Shown here in pieces: positions 22,933-31,456 of a stretch of 64,000 nt of DNA; positions within the stretch are counted from its first letter, which is position 1; every line of letters starts with the position of its first letter. Below the pieces are notes generated by a model. The model was not told where the DNA came from and did no database searches. It was given only the letters and a program-made list of their open reading frames with translations. Origin of the DNA: Stappia sp. WLB 29 (GTDB taxonomy: Bacteria > Pseudomonadota > Alphaproteobacteria > Rhizobiales > Stappiaceae); assembly GCF_023507705.1 (NCBI RefSeq), contig NZ_JALBGD010000015.1, forward strand, positions 20,043 to 84,042. Direction: 5' to 3'. The translations under genes were made by a program, and so were the position numbers.

Positions 22933-23907
22933 ATGCTGGACAAGGATATGAACGGGCTGGCTCCGGTTCTGCAGCTGGGCGAGGAGGTCGCCGCGGCACT
23001 GGCCGTGGGGCGCCCCGTGGTGGCGCTGGAATCGACCATCATCACCCACGGCATGCCCTGGCCGAAGAATGTCGAGACCGCCCGGCTGGTCGAGGCGGAC
23101 ATCCGCGCCGGCGGCGCCGTCCCGGCGACGATCGCGGCCCTCGACGGCAAGCTGCATGTCGGACTGTCCGACGGCACGCTGGAGCGGCTGGCCAAGGCCG
23201 AGGGCGTGATGAAATGCTCGCGCGCCGATCTCGCCATTGCGCTGGCGAGCGGCCGTCCCGGCTCCACCACCGTCGCGGCGACGATGATGGCCGCCCATGC
23301 CGCCGGCATCGCGGTCTTCGCCACCGGCGGCATCGGCGGCGTGCATCGCGGCGCGGAGACGAGCTTCGACATTTCCGCCGATCTCGACGAACTGGCGCGA
23401 ACGCCGGTCTGCGTGGTGGCGGCCGGCGCCAAGGCGCTGCTCGACCTGCCCAAAACGCTGGAAGTGCTGGAAACGCGCGGCGTGCCGGTGATCGCCCACG
23501 GGCAGGACGCCTTCCCGGCCTTCTGGTCGCGCGACAGCGGCCTTGCCGCGCCCTACCGCATGGACACGGCGGACGAGATCGCCGGGCTGCTGGAGCTGCG
23601 CGCCCGGTTCGGCGAACATGGCGGCGTTCTGGTCGCCAACCCGGTGCCGGAGGCGGACGAAATTCTCCCCTCTCAGATCGCCTCGGCCATCGAGCAGGCG
23701 CTGGCGGAAGCGGCACGGCGTGGCGTCGGCGGCAAGACGGTGACGCCCTTCATCCTGTCGATGATCTACGAGCTCACCAAGGGGCGCAGCCTCGTCACCA
23801 ACATCGCGCTGGTCCGCAGCAATGCGCGGCTGGCGGCGGCAATCGCGGTTGCGCTGGCCGCGCGGCAGGGCAGGACCGCAGCCGGCCGTTTCTCCTCTGA
23901 CGTGTAA
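22933..23907 (+). CDS. psuG: Pseudouridine-5'-phosphate glycosidase
   Basis: The protein has 324 residues. Family landmarks are clear: VALESTIITHGMPWP near the start, GGIGGVHRG mid-protein, and NPVPE followed later by KTVTPFIL. The enzyme cleaves the C-C bond of pseudouridine 5'-phosphate to uracil and ribose 5-phosphate using a divalent metal. The ATG at 22933 is taken as start; the ATG at 22948, preceded by AAGGAT, is a close alternative. It is followed by 156 bp without a gene before the unknown cassette. Confidence 0.95.
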   Translation: MLDKDMNGLAPVLQLGEEVAAALAVGRPVVALESTIITHGMPWPKNVETARLVEADIRAGGAVPATIAALDGKLHVGLSDGTLERLAKAEGVMKCSRADLAIALASGRPGSTTVAATMMAAHAAGIAVFATGGIGGVHRGAETSFDISADLDELARTPVCVVAAGAKALLDLPKTLEVLETRGVPVIAHGQDAFPAFWSRDSGLAAPYRMDTADEIAGLLELRARFGEHGGVLVANPVPEADEILPSQIASAIEQALAEAARRGVGGKTVTPFILSMIYELTKGRSLVTNIALVRSNARLAAAIAVALAARQGRTAAGRFSSDV

Positions 23908-24063
23908 CTGCCGCATTTTATATGCTTAACTCGCTGCGACCGGCAGCCATGGGGGGGCGCCGAACGATGGTCCCACCCGCGCCGGTCGCCGGAGTCCAAT
24001 ACGGCCCTGCCCAGCCCGCCCCTCGGGCGGCAACGCGGGCGAGACAGGAAGACAGAGGCTAAG

Positions 24064-25245
24064 ATGGCGGAAGCAGCAGCTCAGACCGGACTTTCTCCGA
24101 TGCAGTATCTCGACAAGGCCGTGGCCGCCCTGCGCGACATGGGCCTGATGCCCGACGGCACCGCCGAGGCGCCGATCAACGCGCTGCTGGAGAAGATCTC
24201 CGACCTGTCTCCGGACAAGATCGCGGTGATCACCCGCACGCTCGGCCAGTCGCAGACCTTCAACGAGGTGGTGCGCAACGAGATCCAGGCCATGTCGATC
24301 GGCGAGCGTTACGAGGCGATCACCGAGGCCTTCAACTCGATCCGCGACGACGCCAAGGGCATGGTCGACCAACTGGCCGACGGCAAGATCTCCTTCATGG
24401 AGAACATGTCCAACAAGTGGCGCGACATGACCCGCGGCACGATCTCCGACCGCTTCGGCAAGATCCGGGAGACCTATCTCGACGTCGCCCGCGACACCAA
24501 GGACCAGATCGAGCGCGAGCAGCGCATCCTGGAGGCCTATCGCGATTTCCGCGGCGCGCTGAAGCAGGCCGAGGTCCTGGCGCTGGAGGTGCTGAACACC
24601 GCGACGGCCCGTCTGGAAGAGGCCAAGGCCGCGCTGGAGGCCTCCAACAAGGAGGTCGAGGCACATGACGGCGGCGACGCTGCGGCCAAAGCTCGCCTGG
24701 AGTTCGCCCGCGACGAGAAGATGCGCGCGATGCAGGACGAGGAGAAGCGCTACCAGATCGCCAAGGACCTCTCCGACAACCTGACCATCGGCTACAACAC
24801 GTCGGAAGTGATCATGGCACGTCTGATGCAGACGACCAACGCCAAGGAGCGGGTCTATGCGCAGTCGGTGACCTTCTTCTCCACCAACGATTCCGTGCTG
24901 ACCGCGCTGAATGCCTCCTTCACCGGCCTGCACGGTCTGCACGAATCGACCGAGGCGCTCAACGCCATGAAGGACGGCGTGTCGAAGTCGCTGGAGACCC
25001 TGGCGGAGATCGGCGATGCGGTGCAGGAAGCGGCGCTGAAGGCCGGCTACGGACCGACCATCCAGGCGGCGGCCGTCAAGAAGCTGGTCGACTCGGTCAT
25101 CAACTTCCAGGTCAACTCGCGCGAGATCATCAACGAGATGCGCGTCATGTCGACGAGGAACTCCGAGGAGATCCGCGACGCGGTGGAGGACGGCAAGCGC
25201 CGTCTTGCAAAGCTCGCCGCACAGGGCAACATGATCGGCGCCTGA
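24064..25245 (+). CDS. Unknown coiled-coil protein, first gene of a three-gene cassette
   Basis: The protein has 393 residues, with no signal peptide or membrane helix. It is almost wholly helical: residues about 150-250 are a charged coiled coil (REQRILEAYRDFRGALKQAE, ARLEEAKAALEASNKEVE), followed by SDNLTIGYNTSEVIMARLMQTT and a helical tail with VTFFSTNDSVLTALNASF. It slightly recalls TelA/toxic-anion-resistance proteins in the late segment, but too weakly to claim. The start ATG follows a purine-rich stretch. It is the first of three same-strand genes (gaps of 88 and 94 bp) that together look like a structural or scaffold system. Confidence 0.75.
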   Translation: MAEAAAQTGLSPMQYLDKAVAALRDMGLMPDGTAEAPINALLEKISDLSPDKIAVITRTLGQSQTFNEVVRNEIQAMSIGERYEAITEAFNSIRDDAKGMVDQLADGKISFMENMSNKWRDMTRGTISDRFGKIRETYLDVARDTKDQIEREQRILEAYRDFRGALKQAEVLALEVLNTATARLEEAKAALEASNKEVEAHDGGDAAAKARLEFARDEKMRAMQDEEKRYQIAKDLSDNLTIGYNTSEVIMARLMQTTNAKERVYAQSVTFFSTNDSVLTALNASFTGLHGLHESTEALNAMKDGVSKSLETLAEIGDAVQEAALKAGYGPTIQAAAVKKLVDSVINFQVNSREIINEMRVMSTRNSEEIRDAVEDGKRRLAKLAAQGNMIGA

Positions 25246-25333
25246 GCCGCCCGCAAGGGAACCGCATCCATCACGGCCGGCCGCGGACATCCGGGGCCGG
25301 TCCTGCCGCAAACGGCTGCAGGGGAACGAGTGC

Positions 25334-26272
25334 ATGGCCTCCGACACCGCCTCGACCAGGGCGCCGCTCGATGAGCTGATGATGGCGATGGACGTGGTCG
25401 ACACGCTGCGCCACGACGAACGCATCGCACTGAAGGAACTCGGCTCGGACGAGCGCGACGCTGCGATGATCCAGCGTCTGCGCGAGATCTATACGAGCCA
25501 AGGCATCGAGGTTTCCGACCGCATTCTGCGCGAAGGCGTCGAAAACCTGAAGCAGAACCGCTTCGTCTACAGCCCGCCAGCGGCCGGCTTCCAGCGCACG
25601 CTGGCGCTGATCTACGTTACGCGCCTGCGCTGGGCGAAGGCGATCGCGATCCTGCTGCTGCTGGCCGTTGCCGCAGCGCTGGCCTGGCACTTCCTGGTGA
25701 CCGCCCCGCGCGAGCGGGCCGCCGAGGCGCTGCGGATCGAGCTGACGCAGACCCTGCCGACGGAGATTGCCGCGACCGTGCGCCGGATCGGCGAGGTGAG
25801 CGATGAAACCGCCGCCCGCGAGCGGGCGGCGACGCTGGCCACCGGCGGCCAGGCTGCCCTTGCCGCGAACGATGCGGCCGCCGCCCGCAAGGCACTGGCC
25901 GACCTCAAGGCGCTGGAGGCCCGCCTGCTGCAGGTCTACGACATCCGCATCGTGTCCCGTCCGGGCACGCCGACCGGCGTCACCCGCATCCCCCAGGCCA
26001 ACACCTCGGCGCGCAACTACTACCTTCTTGTCGAGGCGGTGGCGCCGGACGGAAAGATTGTGCCGCAGGAAGTCACCTCCGAAGAGGACGGCGCCCGAAA
26101 GACGGTCGCCATCTGGGGCCAGCGGGTGCCGCAATCGACCTTCGACGCGGTGCGCCGCGATAAGGAGGAGGACGGCATCGTCAGCAATCCGGTGCTCGGC
26201 AGCAAGGCGCGCGGCAAGCTGCAGCCCGAGTGGCAGGCCCGGGTGGAGACGGGAGCGATCACGCAATGGTAG
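25334..26272 (+). CDS. Unknown single-pass membrane protein (DUF6384-like), second cassette gene
   Basis: The protein has 312 residues. The N-terminal 90 residues are a soluble helical domain (MMAMDVVDTLRHDERIALKE; RLREIYTSQGIEVSDRILRE). One membrane helix (AIAILLLLAVAAALAWHFLV) sits at about 100-122. The remaining 190 residues begin with a helical, coiled-coil-like stretch and end in a beta-rich domain (NYYLLVEAVAPDGKIVPQEV). My memory links the N-terminal pattern to DUF6384, which has no known function; treat this as tentative. It would tether the cassette to the inner membrane. It sits 88 bp after the first gene. Confidence 0.75.
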   Translation: MASDTASTRAPLDELMMAMDVVDTLRHDERIALKELGSDERDAAMIQRLREIYTSQGIEVSDRILREGVENLKQNRFVYSPPAAGFQRTLALIYVTRLRWAKAIAILLLLAVAAALAWHFLVTAPRERAAEALRIELTQTLPTEIAATVRRIGEVSDETAARERAATLATGGQAALAANDAAAARKALADLKALEARLLQVYDIRIVSRPGTPTGVTRIPQANTSARNYYLLVEAVAPDGKIVPQEVTSEEDGARKTVAIWGQRVPQSTFDAVRRDKEEDGIVSNPVLGSKARGKLQPEWQARVETGAITQW

Positions 26273-26366
26273 CTCTTGCCCAGGCGGCATCGCGCCGAAC
26301 GACACTTGAGGGAGGGACCGGCGGGAGGCCGGCAGGCACGCACAGGACGGCAAGGGGCACGCGGGC

Positions 26367-27806
26367 ATGGTGAGCGGACGTCAGACCCTCGGCTCGATCG
26401 AAAGGGCGCTCGGTGAGGTCCGGCAGGAGGAAGACCTCCTGCGGCGGCGCGTCGACGACGCCATGCGCGAGATCAACGATCTGCGCGGCGCCGAGTTGGA
26501 AGCCTTCCGGGAGCTTGCCCGCTTTCGCCTGCGCGAAGGCGGCGACAAGGCCTTCGGCCAGCGCATCGACAAGGACGAGGCCGAGGCCCGTCGCCAGCTG
26601 GAACAACGGGAACTGGCGCTATCGGCCTTGCGCGCCCAGCATGATGCCCTGACGAGCGACGTCGCCGCCCTCACCGAGCAGCGCCGCCGCCTGACGCGCG
26701 AGCGCGATGCGGCGAGCGACCGGCTCGACGCCATTCTCGAGGCCGTCGACGAGAAGCTTGCCGGCGATCCGGCCTACACCGCCCAGCGCGAGGCGGCGGA
26801 AGCCGCGCAGCGCACGGCCGAGGCCGCGCGGTCCAAGGCACGGCAGGCGCAGGACGACCGGGCAGCCAAGAGCAAGGCCTACGAGGACGACGCGCTCTTC
26901 GCCTATCTGTGGAAGCGCGGGTTCGGCACCTCGGCCTATCGTTCGACCGGCCTTATCCGCATGCTCGACCGCTGGGTGGCGCGGCTCATCCGCTACGACG
27001 ATGCACGCCCCAACTACGCCATGCTGGTGGAGATCCCGCATCGGCTCGAAGCCTATGCCAGCGACCGAGAGGCGGAGGCGGAGGCGGAACTGGCCAAGCT
27101 CGGCGCCCTGTCGCGCCAGGCCGCAGCGGACGTCGCCGGCGAGGACCTTGCCGCAGTCATCGAAACCGCCGAACGCGAGATCGAGGACACGACGGCAACG
27201 CTGGAGAAACTGGAAGTCGAGCTGGAGGAACTGGGCAAGCGCGAGCAGCCCTATCTCTCCGGCGAGGATTCCGAGTTCCGCACTGCCGAGGAGGCCTTGC
27301 TGCGCTCGCTGCGCTCCGAGGAGCTGACCACCTTATGGCAGGAGGCGCTCGCCACCCCCTCGCCCGACGACGAGCGGATCGTCCGCCGTCTGCAGGATCT
27401 CGACGCCCGCATCGAGATCCTGAACAGCGCGACGGAAAAGGACCAGCGCACGTTGCGCGATCTTGCCCGCCGGCGCGACGAACTGGCCAAGGTGACGCGC
27501 CAGTTCCGTCAGAAGCGCTATGACACCTGGGACTCCACCTTCGACAACGACAGCCTGACCGGCGTTCTGCTCGGCGAGTTGGCCAAGGGCGCCCTGTCTG
27601 GGGCCGACTACTGGGCCAAGGCCGAGAAGTCGCGCAAGCGGCGCAAGCGCCACGGCGGCAGCGTCGGCTTTCCCGGCGGCATCGGCCTGCCCGGCTCCAT
27701 GGGTGGGGACGGCCCGGGAGGTGGACGCGGCGGCTTCGGCGGCGGCGGCTTCGGAAGCGGGGATTCCTTCGGCGGTGGCGGCTTCAAGACCGGCGACACG
27801 TTCTGA
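26367..27806 (+). CDS. Unknown coiled-coil protein with Gly-rich tail, third cassette gene
   Basis: The protein has 479 residues. Residues 1-180 are a long coiled coil, a short globular or helical break (FAYLWKRGFGTSAYRSTGLIRMLDRWVARL, about 180-215) follows, and a second coiled coil covers about 220-385. The tail from about 430 is nearly all Gly, Phe and Ser repeats of the GGGFGSG type ending in TGDTF. No enzyme motif is visible. Low-complexity Gly/Phe tails often mediate multivalent or surface contacts, which is inference here. No signal peptide, so it is probably cytoplasmic. Confidence 0.75.
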   Translation: MVSGRQTLGSIERALGEVRQEEDLLRRRVDDAMREINDLRGAELEAFRELARFRLREGGDKAFGQRIDKDEAEARRQLEQRELALSALRAQHDALTSDVAALTEQRRRLTRERDAASDRLDAILEAVDEKLAGDPAYTAQREAAEAAQRTAEAARSKARQAQDDRAAKSKAYEDDALFAYLWKRGFGTSAYRSTGLIRMLDRWVARLIRYDDARPNYAMLVEIPHRLEAYASDREAEAEAELAKLGALSRQAAADVAGEDLAAVIETAEREIEDTTATLEKLEVELEELGKREQPYLSGEDSEFRTAEEALLRSLRSEELTTLWQEALATPSPDDERIVRRLQDLDARIEILNSATEKDQRTLRDLARRRDELAKVTRQFRQKRYDTWDSTFDNDSLTGVLLGELAKGALSGADYWAKAEKSRKRRKRHGGSVGFPGGIGLPGSMGGDGPGGGRGGFGGGGFGSGDSFGGGGFKTGDTF

Positions 27807-27994
27807 TCGTTCGCACCCGGATCTCCAACCGGCACGTGCCTTGGCACATTCGCCGGGATGCCTGCGTCCGCAGTCTTTGTTAACTTCGCTGTCGCAAGCT
27901 TGCGCTTGCGCAAAAGGTCCGCCGACACCGCCTTCCAGGTGCCGCCCGGATATCCTGCCCGTATCCGGGCCCTTACTTCTTGGGGAATGCCGCA

Positions 27995-28486
27995 ATGCTG
28001 CTCCGCCTGACCCTCGTCCTCGTTGCCGCCACGGCGCTTACCGCCTGCCAGTCCGGCCGGCGCGGACCCGCCCCGGTCGAACCGCAGCAGGCAGTGCTGA
28101 CCGTGCCGACCGGCGCGCAGTCGATCACCGTCCGGGCAAATACCGAGACGGTTCGCCAGACCATCGTCGCCAACGCGACAGAGCGCGGCACGCCGATCAC
28201 CCAGAACCAGCCCAACATGGTGATTCTGGAGCGGACGGTGACGGGAGAGAACCCGGCCCTCGACAGCGAGTTCGGCCCCTCCGACAACGGCCCGCGCAAG
28301 TTCCGCATCCGCGTCCGCTTCCAGGGCACCGGCTGCGATACGCTGGTGGTGCAGGACGTCGCCGTCATCAACAATGCCGGCACCGCGCTGGAGCAGGTCT
28401 TCACTCTGACCCAGCCGCAATACAACCCGCGCGACAGCCTTGTCGGCCTGAAGTCGAAGGCGGAATCCGGCGCCCGCTGCATCTGA
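27995..28486 (+). CDS. Putative lipoprotein of unknown function
   Basis: The protein has 163 residues. The leader MLLRLTLVLVAATALTAC ends in a lipobox (L-T-A-C), so the mature protein should be lipid-anchored in the envelope. The mature domain (SITVRANTETVRQTIVANATERG, MVILERTVTGENP) looks like a small alpha/beta envelope domain, not recognised further. The ATG at 27995 is used; a TTG 15 bp upstream would only lengthen the leader. It stands 188 bp after the Gly-rich cassette protein and 128 bp before the lipid operon, so membership of either unit is unclear. Confidence 0.75.
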   Translation: MLLRLTLVLVAATALTACQSGRRGPAPVEPQQAVLTVPTGAQSITVRANTETVRQTIVANATERGTPITQNQPNMVILERTVTGENPALDSEFGPSDNGPRKFRIRVRFQGTGCDTLVVQDVAVINNAGTALEQVFTLTQPQYNPRDSLVGLKSKAESGARCI

Positions 28487-28507
28487 CGGCAGAGCGGGCA
28501 AACCTGA

Positions 28508-28530
28508 GGGGAGCGACCTTGTCGCTTCCC
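28508..28530 (+). terminator. Hairpin after the lipoprotein gene
   Basis: A ten-base arm GGGGAGCGAC, loop CTT and arm GTCGCTTCCC (one G-U pair) start about 20 bp after the stop. There is no T tract, so it may be an intrinsic terminator only weakly, or an RNA-stabilising hairpin. Confidence 0.4.
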
Positions 28531-28614
28531 TGCCGTTGCATGCGAGGCGAAAACGCGCTTGTCTCGCGGCCGGGTTGAATCGAACTTTCCCTCCCGCTCG
28601 CAACCAGCAGCGCC

Positions 28615-29232
28615 ATGGCCACCGTCTACGATCTGAAATCCCGCTTCCAGGACCTGCTGCGCCCGATCGTGCGCGCCCTGGCGCGCGCCGGCATCACCGC
28701 CAACCAGGTAACGCTGGCGGCCCTCGCCCTGTCCGTGCTCGCCGGGCTCGCGATTGCCCTGTGGCCGGCCGCCGGCCTGCCGCTCGCGCTCCTGCCCCTG
28801 GTGCTGTTCTTGCGCATGGCGCTCAACGCCATTGACGGCATGCTGGCCCGCGAGCACCATCAGCAGTCGGCACTCGGCGCCGTGCTCAACGAGCTCGGCG
28901 ACGTCGTTTCCGACCTTGCGCTCTACCTGCCCTTCGCGCTTGTGCCCGGCGTCTCGCCCGTGGCCGTCGTCGGCCTGTGCCTGCTCGCCGTGATCGGTGA
29001 GATGACAGGCGTCGTCGGCGTCCAGATCGGCGCCTCGCGGCGCTATGACGGCCCCCTCGGCAAGAGCGACCGCGCCGTCCTGTTCGGTACGCTCGGCCTG
29101 TTGCTCGGCATCGGCCTCGCCGGCCCCGTCTTCGCCAACTGGGTGCTGGCAGTGGCGCTGCTTCCCGCCGCCCTCACCATCTTCAACCGCGCCCGAAAGG
29201 CGCTGGCCGAGGTCCGGGAGGGCCGTCCGTGA
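28615..29232 (+). CDS. YnbA-like CDP-alcohol phosphatidyltransferase
   Basis: The protein has 205 residues and about six membrane helices. The family motif is modified: D74-G75-x2-A78-R79, then G88 and D96 are present, but the first and third metal-ligand Asp positions of the general pattern (D1xxD2G...G2xxxD3xxxD4) are Asn (N71, N92). As I recall, E. coli YnbA has the same two Asn, so this is a subfamily trait, not decay. It should transfer a phospho-alcohol using a CDP-activated substrate made by the next gene. The final headgroup is unknown. It overlaps the next gene by 4 bp (GTGA). Confidence 0.85.
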   Translation: MATVYDLKSRFQDLLRPIVRALARAGITANQVTLAALALSVLAGLAIALWPAAGLPLALLPLVLFLRMALNAIDGMLAREHHQQSALGAVLNELGDVVSDLALYLPFALVPGVSPVAVVGLCLLAVIGEMTGVVGVQIGASRRYDGPLGKSDRAVLFGTLGLLLGIGLAGPVFANWVLAVALLPAALTIFNRARKALAEVREGRP

Positions 29233-30173
29233 GCCTGTTCGACGACCTGACGCCGCTCCACCTCGCCATCGCCGGCATCTGGGGCATCCTGGTCCTTGCC
29301 AGCATCCTCGTCTTCGCACTGAAGCGTCTCCAGCCCCAGCGCGACCACTCCGAACTGGTCAGCCGCACGGTGAGCTGGTGGGGCATGATCGCCCTCTTCA
29401 CCGCCGCCTTCCTGCTGAGCCGGACGCTCTCCATCGTGTTGTTCGCGCTGGTGAGCTTCCTCGCCTTCAAGGAATACCTGTCGATGATCCCGACCCGCCG
29501 GGCCGACCGACGGGTGCTGTTCTGGGCCTACCTGTCGATTCCGGTCCAGTATTACTGGGTCGCCGACGGCTGGTACGGCATGTTCGCCGTCTTCATCCCG
29601 GTCTACATGTTCCTGTTCCTGCCCTTCTCCATGCTGCTGTCGCAGCAGACGGAAGGCTTCCTGAAGGCGATCGGCACGCTCAACTGGGGTCTCATGCTCT
29701 GCGTCTTCTCGCTGAGCCATGCGGCCTTCCTGCTGGTGCTGCCGGTGGCCGGCAACACGGATCCGCAGGCGGGCGCCGGCCTGCTGCTCTATCTGGTGTT
29801 CCTGACCCAGTTCAACGACGTCGCCCAGTACACCTGGGGCCGTCTGTTCGGCCGCCGCCCCATCGTGCCCGTCGTCAGCCCGAAGAAGACCTGGGAAGGC
29901 TTCCTCGGCGGATTGCTGACGACGACGGTGGTGGCCGTTCTCGCCGCGCCGCTGGTCACGCCCTTCGACTGGCAGCAGGCGGCAGCGGCAGGGCTGATGA
30001 TCGCGGCCGCCGGCTTTATCGGCGACGTGACCGTCTCGGCCGTGAAGCGCGATCTCGGCGTCAAGGACACCGGCTCGCTGATCCCCGGCCACGGCGGCAT
30101 CATGGACCGGATCGACAGCCTGACCTTTACCGCGCCGCTGTTCTTCCACTTCGTGCGCTACTTCCACGCGTGA
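29229..30173 (+). CDS. YnbB-like phosphatidate cytidylyltransferase
   Basis: The protein has 314 residues with about eight membrane helices. The C-terminal CdsA signature is complete: SAVKRDLGVKDTGSLIPGHG followed by GIMDRID. It makes CDP-diacylglycerol from phosphatidate and CTP. The central VSWWGMIALF and SFLAFKEYLSM segments look like YnbB rather than the housekeeping CdsA. The start is GTG within the preceding stop (GTGA), a translationally coupled arrangement. Partners on either side are the YnbA-like transferase and an acyltransferase. Confidence 0.92.
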   Translation: MSLFDDLTPLHLAIAGIWGILVLASILVFALKRLQPQRDHSELVSRTVSWWGMIALFTAAFLLSRTLSIVLFALVSFLAFKEYLSMIPTRRADRRVLFWAYLSIPVQYYWVADGWYGMFAVFIPVYMFLFLPFSMLLSQQTEGFLKAIGTLNWGLMLCVFSLSHAAFLLVLPVAGNTDPQAGAGLLLYLVFLTQFNDVAQYTWGRLFGRRPIVPVVSPKKTWEGFLGGLLTTTVVAVLAAPLVTPFDWQQAAAAGLMIAAAGFIGDVTVSAVKRDLGVKDTGSLIPGHGGIMDRIDSLTFTAPLFFHFVRYFHA

Positions 30174-30180
30174 GGACACC

Positions 30181-30834
30181 ATGACGCGCGTGCTGCAGAT
30201 CCTGTTCTTCCTGGCAGCGCGCGTCGTCGTGCTGTTCGTGCTGGGACTGAACGTGCGTCGGCGCGAATGGCTGCCGGAACACGGGCCGGCGGTGGTCGTC
30301 GCCAACCACAACAGCCATCTCGATACGCTGGTGCTGATGTGCCTGATGCCGCTGTCGAAGCTGCACCTGCTGCGTCCGGTCGCCGCCGCCGACTACTTCC
30401 TCGCCAACAGGGCGATGGCGTGGTTCTCGCTCAACATCCTGCGCATCATTCCGATCGTCCGCAAACCGGGCGAGCGGAAGGACGGCACCCCCGGCGCCGA
30501 TCCGCTGGCCGAGTGCCACGCCGCTCTGGCCAAGGGCGAGATCCTGATCCTGTTTCCCGAAGGCAGCCGCGGCGAACCGGAAAAGATGACCGCGTTGAAG
30601 AAGGGCATCGCCCATCTCGCCGAGAAGAACCCGGACGCACCCGTCGTGCCGGTCTTCACCCATGGGCTCGGCAAGGCGCTGCCGAAGGGGTCGTTCCTGC
30701 TGGTGCCGTTCTTCTGCGACATCTTCGTCGGCGAACCGATCCGCTGGCCGGGCGACCGCACCGCCTTCATGGAGACGCTCACGGCGCGCTTCGCTGCTCT
30801 CTCCGCGGAGAAGACCTTTGCGTCTTGGGAATAG
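30181..30834 (+). CDS. PlsC-like 1-acylglycerol-phosphate acyltransferase
   Basis: The protein has 217 residues. The HX4D acyltransferase motif is NHNSHLD (H43, D48) and the glycerol-phosphate binding block is FPEGSRG at 125-131. A hydrophobic N-terminal segment anchors it in the membrane. It likely acylates a lysophospholipid or lysophosphatidate to feed the cytidylyltransferase encoded 7 bp upstream. It is shorter than housekeeping PlsC proteins, about 240 residues. Confidence 0.9.
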   Translation: MTRVLQILFFLAARVVVLFVLGLNVRRREWLPEHGPAVVVANHNSHLDTLVLMCLMPLSKLHLLRPVAAADYFLANRAMAWFSLNILRIIPIVRKPGERKDGTPGADPLAECHAALAKGEILILFPEGSRGEPEKMTALKKGIAHLAEKNPDAPVVPVFTHGLGKALPKGSFLLVPFFCDIFVGEPIRWPGDRTAFMETLTARFAALSAEKTFASWE

Positions 30835-31384
30835 CTGGTGGAATAGGCTGGTCGCGCTGGGTGCCGGCCTTTGGGGCCTTGCCGAGGCGACCGTCTTCTT
30901 CATCGTGCCGGACGTGCTGCTGAGCTTCATCGCGCAGGTCTCGCTGAAGCGCGCGCTCCTTGCCGCCCTTGCCTCGGTGGCCGGAGCGCTGGTCGGCGGC
31001 GCGCTGCTCCACGCTTTCGCAAACGCCGATCCGCAGGCCGCGCAGGCGCTGCTCCTGAACGTGCCGGGCATCTCCCCCGAACTGGTCGCGCGGGTGGCGG
31101 AGCTGATCGAGAACGGCCTGCTCGCGGGCATGGTCGCCGGCTCCTTGAGCGGCGCGCCCTACAAGATCTTCGCCGTGGACGCGGCGACCGCCGGAGTGCT
31201 CCTCTGGGCGTTCCTCCTGGCAAGCGTGCCGGCCCGACTGCTGCGGTTTGCGCTCGTTGCCCTTGCGAGCTGGCTCGTCTTCGCAAGGCTGCTCGCCGGG
31301 CTTGCGCTGCGCATGCGCCGTTGGCTGCTCGCCGGCGCGTGGCTGCTCTTCTATCTCGCCTATTTCACCGCCATGGGATGGTGA
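30818..31384 (+). CDS. Integral membrane protein, last gene of the lipid operon
   Basis: The protein has 188 residues from a TTG at 30818, chosen because GGAGAAG lies 4 bases upstream and no ATG occurs until well inside the first helix. It overlaps the acyltransferase gene by 17 bp. There are four to five hydrophobic helices; GLWGLAEATVFFIVPDVLLS and AGSLSGAPYKIFAVDAATAG recall DedA/VTT-domain proteins, which scramble or transport lipids, but the resemblance is only by pattern. A lipid-handling role is plausible from context. Confidence 0.65.
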   Translation: MRLGNSWWNRLVALGAGLWGLAEATVFFIVPDVLLSFIAQVSLKRALLAALASVAGALVGGALLHAFANADPQAAQALLLNVPGISPELVARVAELIENGLLAGMVAGSLSGAPYKIFAVDAATAGVLLWAFLLASVPARLLRFALVALASWLVFARLLAGLALRMRRWLLAGAWLLFYLAYFTAMGW

Positions 31385-31456
31385 GGGGGATGGTGAGGCG
31401 CGGGGCGGCGAGAGTGGCGCGGAGCGGAGCCGAAAGCCCCGCCCCGCCACAGCGGC

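Noticed and set aside
24064..25245. TelA/toxic anion resistance assignment for the first cassette gene
   Set aside because: Only a vague helical similarity near the C-terminus, and no ter genes nearby.
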